From: Streptomyces sp. RFCAC02
GTDB taxonomy: Bacteria; Actinomycetota; Actinomycetes; Streptomycetales; Streptomycetaceae
Length of the DNA: 64,000 nucleotides
Direction of reading: 5' to 3'
Assembly (NCBI RefSeq): GCF_004193175.1
Contig: NZ_SAUH01000001.1
Location: forward strand, 2,723,501-2,787,500
Both the position numbers and the translations under genes were made by a program. Under the pieces are notes generated by a model, which was given only the letters and a program-made list of their open reading frames with translations, had not been told where the DNA came from and ran no database searches. Shown in pieces: positions 61,125 to 64,000 of this stretch (the stretch's first letter is position 1; every line of letters starts with the position of its first letter).

Positions 61125-62297
61125 TCACGGCAGGAGACCGTGGGCCGGGTAGACGGCGGCCCGGGTGGCGCGCACGGCCCGGTCGACGGGGTCGGCCGGA
61201 TCGTATCCCGCCTCCCAGGCCCTGGGGGCGGGTGTGCGGCCGTCCGTCATGCGCCGTGGCCCCGGCTGCCGGGTGCGGGCGTACACGCCCGCGAGCCACT
61301 CCTCGGGCACGGCGGCGGCGGGTTCGATGGGCGCGTGGGCGGCGATGGCGACGAGGTGGGTCCAGGCGCGGGGGACGACGTCGACGACCTGGTATCCGCC
61401 GCCGCCGAGCGCCACCCACTGTCCGCCGGCGTGGGTGTGCGCCCAGGTGTGGCAGAGGTCGGCGGCAGCCCGCTGGGCGTCGAGGCTGAGGGTGAGGTTG
61501 CTCTGCCAGTCCTCGAAGTGGGTGTCGGCGCCGTGCTGGGAGACGAGGATCTGGGGGCGGAAGGCGGCCAGGACCTCGGGGACGGTGGCCTGGAGGGCGC
61601 GGAGCCAGTCGTTGTCGGACGTGCCGGCCGGGAGGGCGACGTTGACGGCCGTTCCGTCGGCGGCGGCGCCTCCGGTCTCGGAGGGCAGTCCCGTGCCGGG
61701 GAAGAGGGTGCGGGGGTGTTCGTGGACGGAGACGGTGAGGACGCGCGGGTCGTCCCAGAAGGCGTCCTGGACGCCGTCGCCGTGGTGGGCGTCCACGTCG
61801 ACGTAGGCGACGCGTTCCGCCCCGAGGTCGAGGAGGTGCGCGATGCCGACGGCGGGGTCGTTGTAGACGCAGAAGCCGGCGGCGGCGGCCCGCCGGGCGT
61901 GGTGGAGTCCGCCGGCGAAGTTGACGGCGTGCGGGGTGTCGCCGTTCCAGACGGCGGCCATGGCCGCGACGGTCTGGCCGGTGATGAGGGCGGCGGCCTC
62001 GTGCATGCCGGCGAAGGCGGGGTTGTCCTCGGTGCCGAGCCCGAACGCCGGGTCGGCGCCGCCGGGTCGGTCACCGGCCGCTCGGACGGCTTCGAGGTAG
62101 GCGGGGTCGTGGACGGCGAGCAGCAGCTCGTCGGTGGCGGCGGGCGCCGAGGCGACGTCGAGCCGGCTGTCGAGTCCGAACGCCGCGACGAGGCGCCGTG
62201 TCAGGTCGAGGCGCAGGGGCGCCATGGGGTGTCCCGGGCCGAAGTCGTAGGCGAGGAGCCCCTGGTCCCACATCAGCCGCGTCGCACGAGCACTCAT
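61125..62297 (-). CDS. acuC: AcuC-like histone-deacetylase-family protein
   Basis: A 390-residue metal-dependent amidohydrolase of the arginase/HDAC fold. FAGGLHHARRAAAAGFCVYNDPAVGI holds the catalytic His pair, VAYVDVDAHHGDGVQDAFWDDPRVLTVSVHEH the metal-binding Asp/His, and LVSQHGADTHFEDWQSNL and ALGGGGYQVVDV the last metal Asp and active-site tyrosine regions. AcuC deacetylates and activates acetyl-CoA synthetase in Bacillus. ATG 62297 has a -10-like TAGTGT (minus strand, 62310-62305) 7 bases ahead, suggesting a leaderless message. It lies just beyond the rRNA terminator. Confidence 0.93.
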   Translation of the reverse strand: MSARATRLMWDQGLLAYDFGPGHPMAPLRLDLTRRLVAAFGLDSRLDVASAPAATDELLLAVHDPAYLEAVRAAGDRPGGADPAFGLGTEDNPAFAGMHEAAALITGQTVAAMAAVWNGDTPHAVNFAGGLHHARRAAAAGFCVYNDPAVGIAHLLDLGAERVAYVDVDAHHGDGVQDAFWDDPRVLTVSVHEHPRTLFPGTGLPSETGGAAADGTAVNVALPAGTSDNDWLRALQATVPEVLAAFRPQILVSQHGADTHFEDWQSNLTLSLDAQRAAADLCHTWAHTHAGGQWVALGGGGYQVVDVVPRAWTHLVAIAAHAPIEPAAAVPEEWLAGVYARTRQPGPRRMTDGRTPAPRAWEAGYDPADPVDRAVRATRAAVYPAHGLLP

Positions 62298-62335
62298 GCC
62301 CGCCACACTAACGCGCCGCTCCGCAGCGGAAACAC

Positions 62336-62388
62336 AAAAAAGAAGAGGCTCTGCCAGGGAATCAACAACTCCCCGACAGAGCCTCTTC
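62336..62388 (-). terminator. rRNA operon terminator
   Basis: On the minus strand GAAGAGGCTCTG and CAGAGCCTCTTC (62388-62377 and 62353-62342) form a 12-bp stem with a partly paired loop, followed by six T (62341-62336). This is a classic Rho-independent terminator just after 5S rRNA. Confidence 0.95.
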
Positions 62389-62400
62389 ATTCAATAATTG

Positions 62401-62518
62401 TCCGGCGGTGACCTACTCTCCCACACGGTCCCCCATGCAGTACCATCGGCGCTGGAGAGCTTAGCTTCCGGGTTCGGAATGTAACCGGGCGTTTCCTCTC
62501 CGCCATGACCACCGGAAC
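62401..62518 (-). rRNA. rrf: 5S ribosomal RNA
   Basis: About 118 bases. The minus strand reads GTTCCGGTGGTCATGGCG at the start and GGTCACCGCCGGA at the end, which pair as helix I. The internal AAACGCCCGGTTACATTCCG and GATGGTACTGCATGGGGG are highly conserved in Streptomyces 5S RNA. The ends are accurate to a few bases. It is the last gene of an rRNA operon read leftward. Confidence 0.96.
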
Positions 62519-62577
62519 ACCCATGGGTGCACCAGCCAGGCCGGCTTCGAACTTCACAGTGGACGCGAGCATCTATG

Positions 62578-64000
<1,423 letters not shown>

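Overview
The window is high-GC actinobacterial DNA and almost certainly Streptomyces. The third codon positions are strongly G/C, there are many GTG starts and apparently leaderless genes, and marker genes such as the pro-sigma factor BldN with its anti-sigma RsbN, Rex, the 32-residue ribosomal protein bS22, DUF3558 and DUF2637 proteins are present. It is mostly chromosomal core. From memory, the gene order resembles three separate stretches of the S. coelicolor chromosome placed next to one another, roughly SCO4132-4142 (phosphate transport), SCO4469-4492 (cytochrome c maturation and menaquinone) and SCO3300-3330 (lysS-argS, heme, bldN), interrupted by small accessory groups.

Layout. 0-10 kb is accessory: regulator plus transporter or enzyme pairs (MarR/MFS, MocR/LysE, LysR/MFS, LysR/DJ-1-OYE), most with a visible palindrome at the shared promoter. 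10-13 kb holds an XRE regulator, an HBHA-like protein, a DUF2516 protein and the low-affinity phosphate transporter with its DUF47 partner. 14-18 kb holds pstSCAB behind a PHO box, divergent from csoR with a copper-type operator. 18-23 kb has envelope proteins (lipoproteins, a PAP2 phosphatase, a lytic transglycosylase with NlpC/P60 domain, a GSDH-like lipoprotein). 23-33 kb carries two late menaquinone genes (UbiA and UbiD families), the System II cytochrome c maturation genes tlpA-ccdA-resB-ccsB, a histidine phosphatase and hemL. 33-40 kb has DUF3558 lipoproteins, a DUF2637 membrane protein and divergent lysS and argS. 40-44 kb is accessory. 44-50 kb is the rex-hemA-hemC-hemD-hemB operon behind a Rex operator. 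50-54 kb has a glutaredoxin-like protein, a HAD phosphatase, bldN and rsbN. 54-58 kb is accessory again. 58-62 kb has an acyltransferase, an epimerase, bS22, a small HTH protein and acuC. 62.4-64 kb is the 3' end of an rRNA operon (5S and part of 23S), read leftward with its terminator.

How the parts work together. Heme synthesis (hemL and the rex-hem operon), cytochrome c assembly and menaquinone synthesis all serve the respiratory chain, and Rex ties heme supply to NADH/NAD+. The Pst and Pit systems serve phosphate uptake under PhoP-type control.

The most notable observation is that three genes (hemD, a GlxA-type regulator, a SnoaL-like gene) are each broken by what looks like a single missing base. 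Two of the losses are in C/G runs of four where five is expected, and one is in hemD, which should be essential. This points first to sequencing or assembly error, though true mutation is not excluded. I did not find a convincing new multi-gene system, CRISPR array, tRNA, prophage or insertion sequence.
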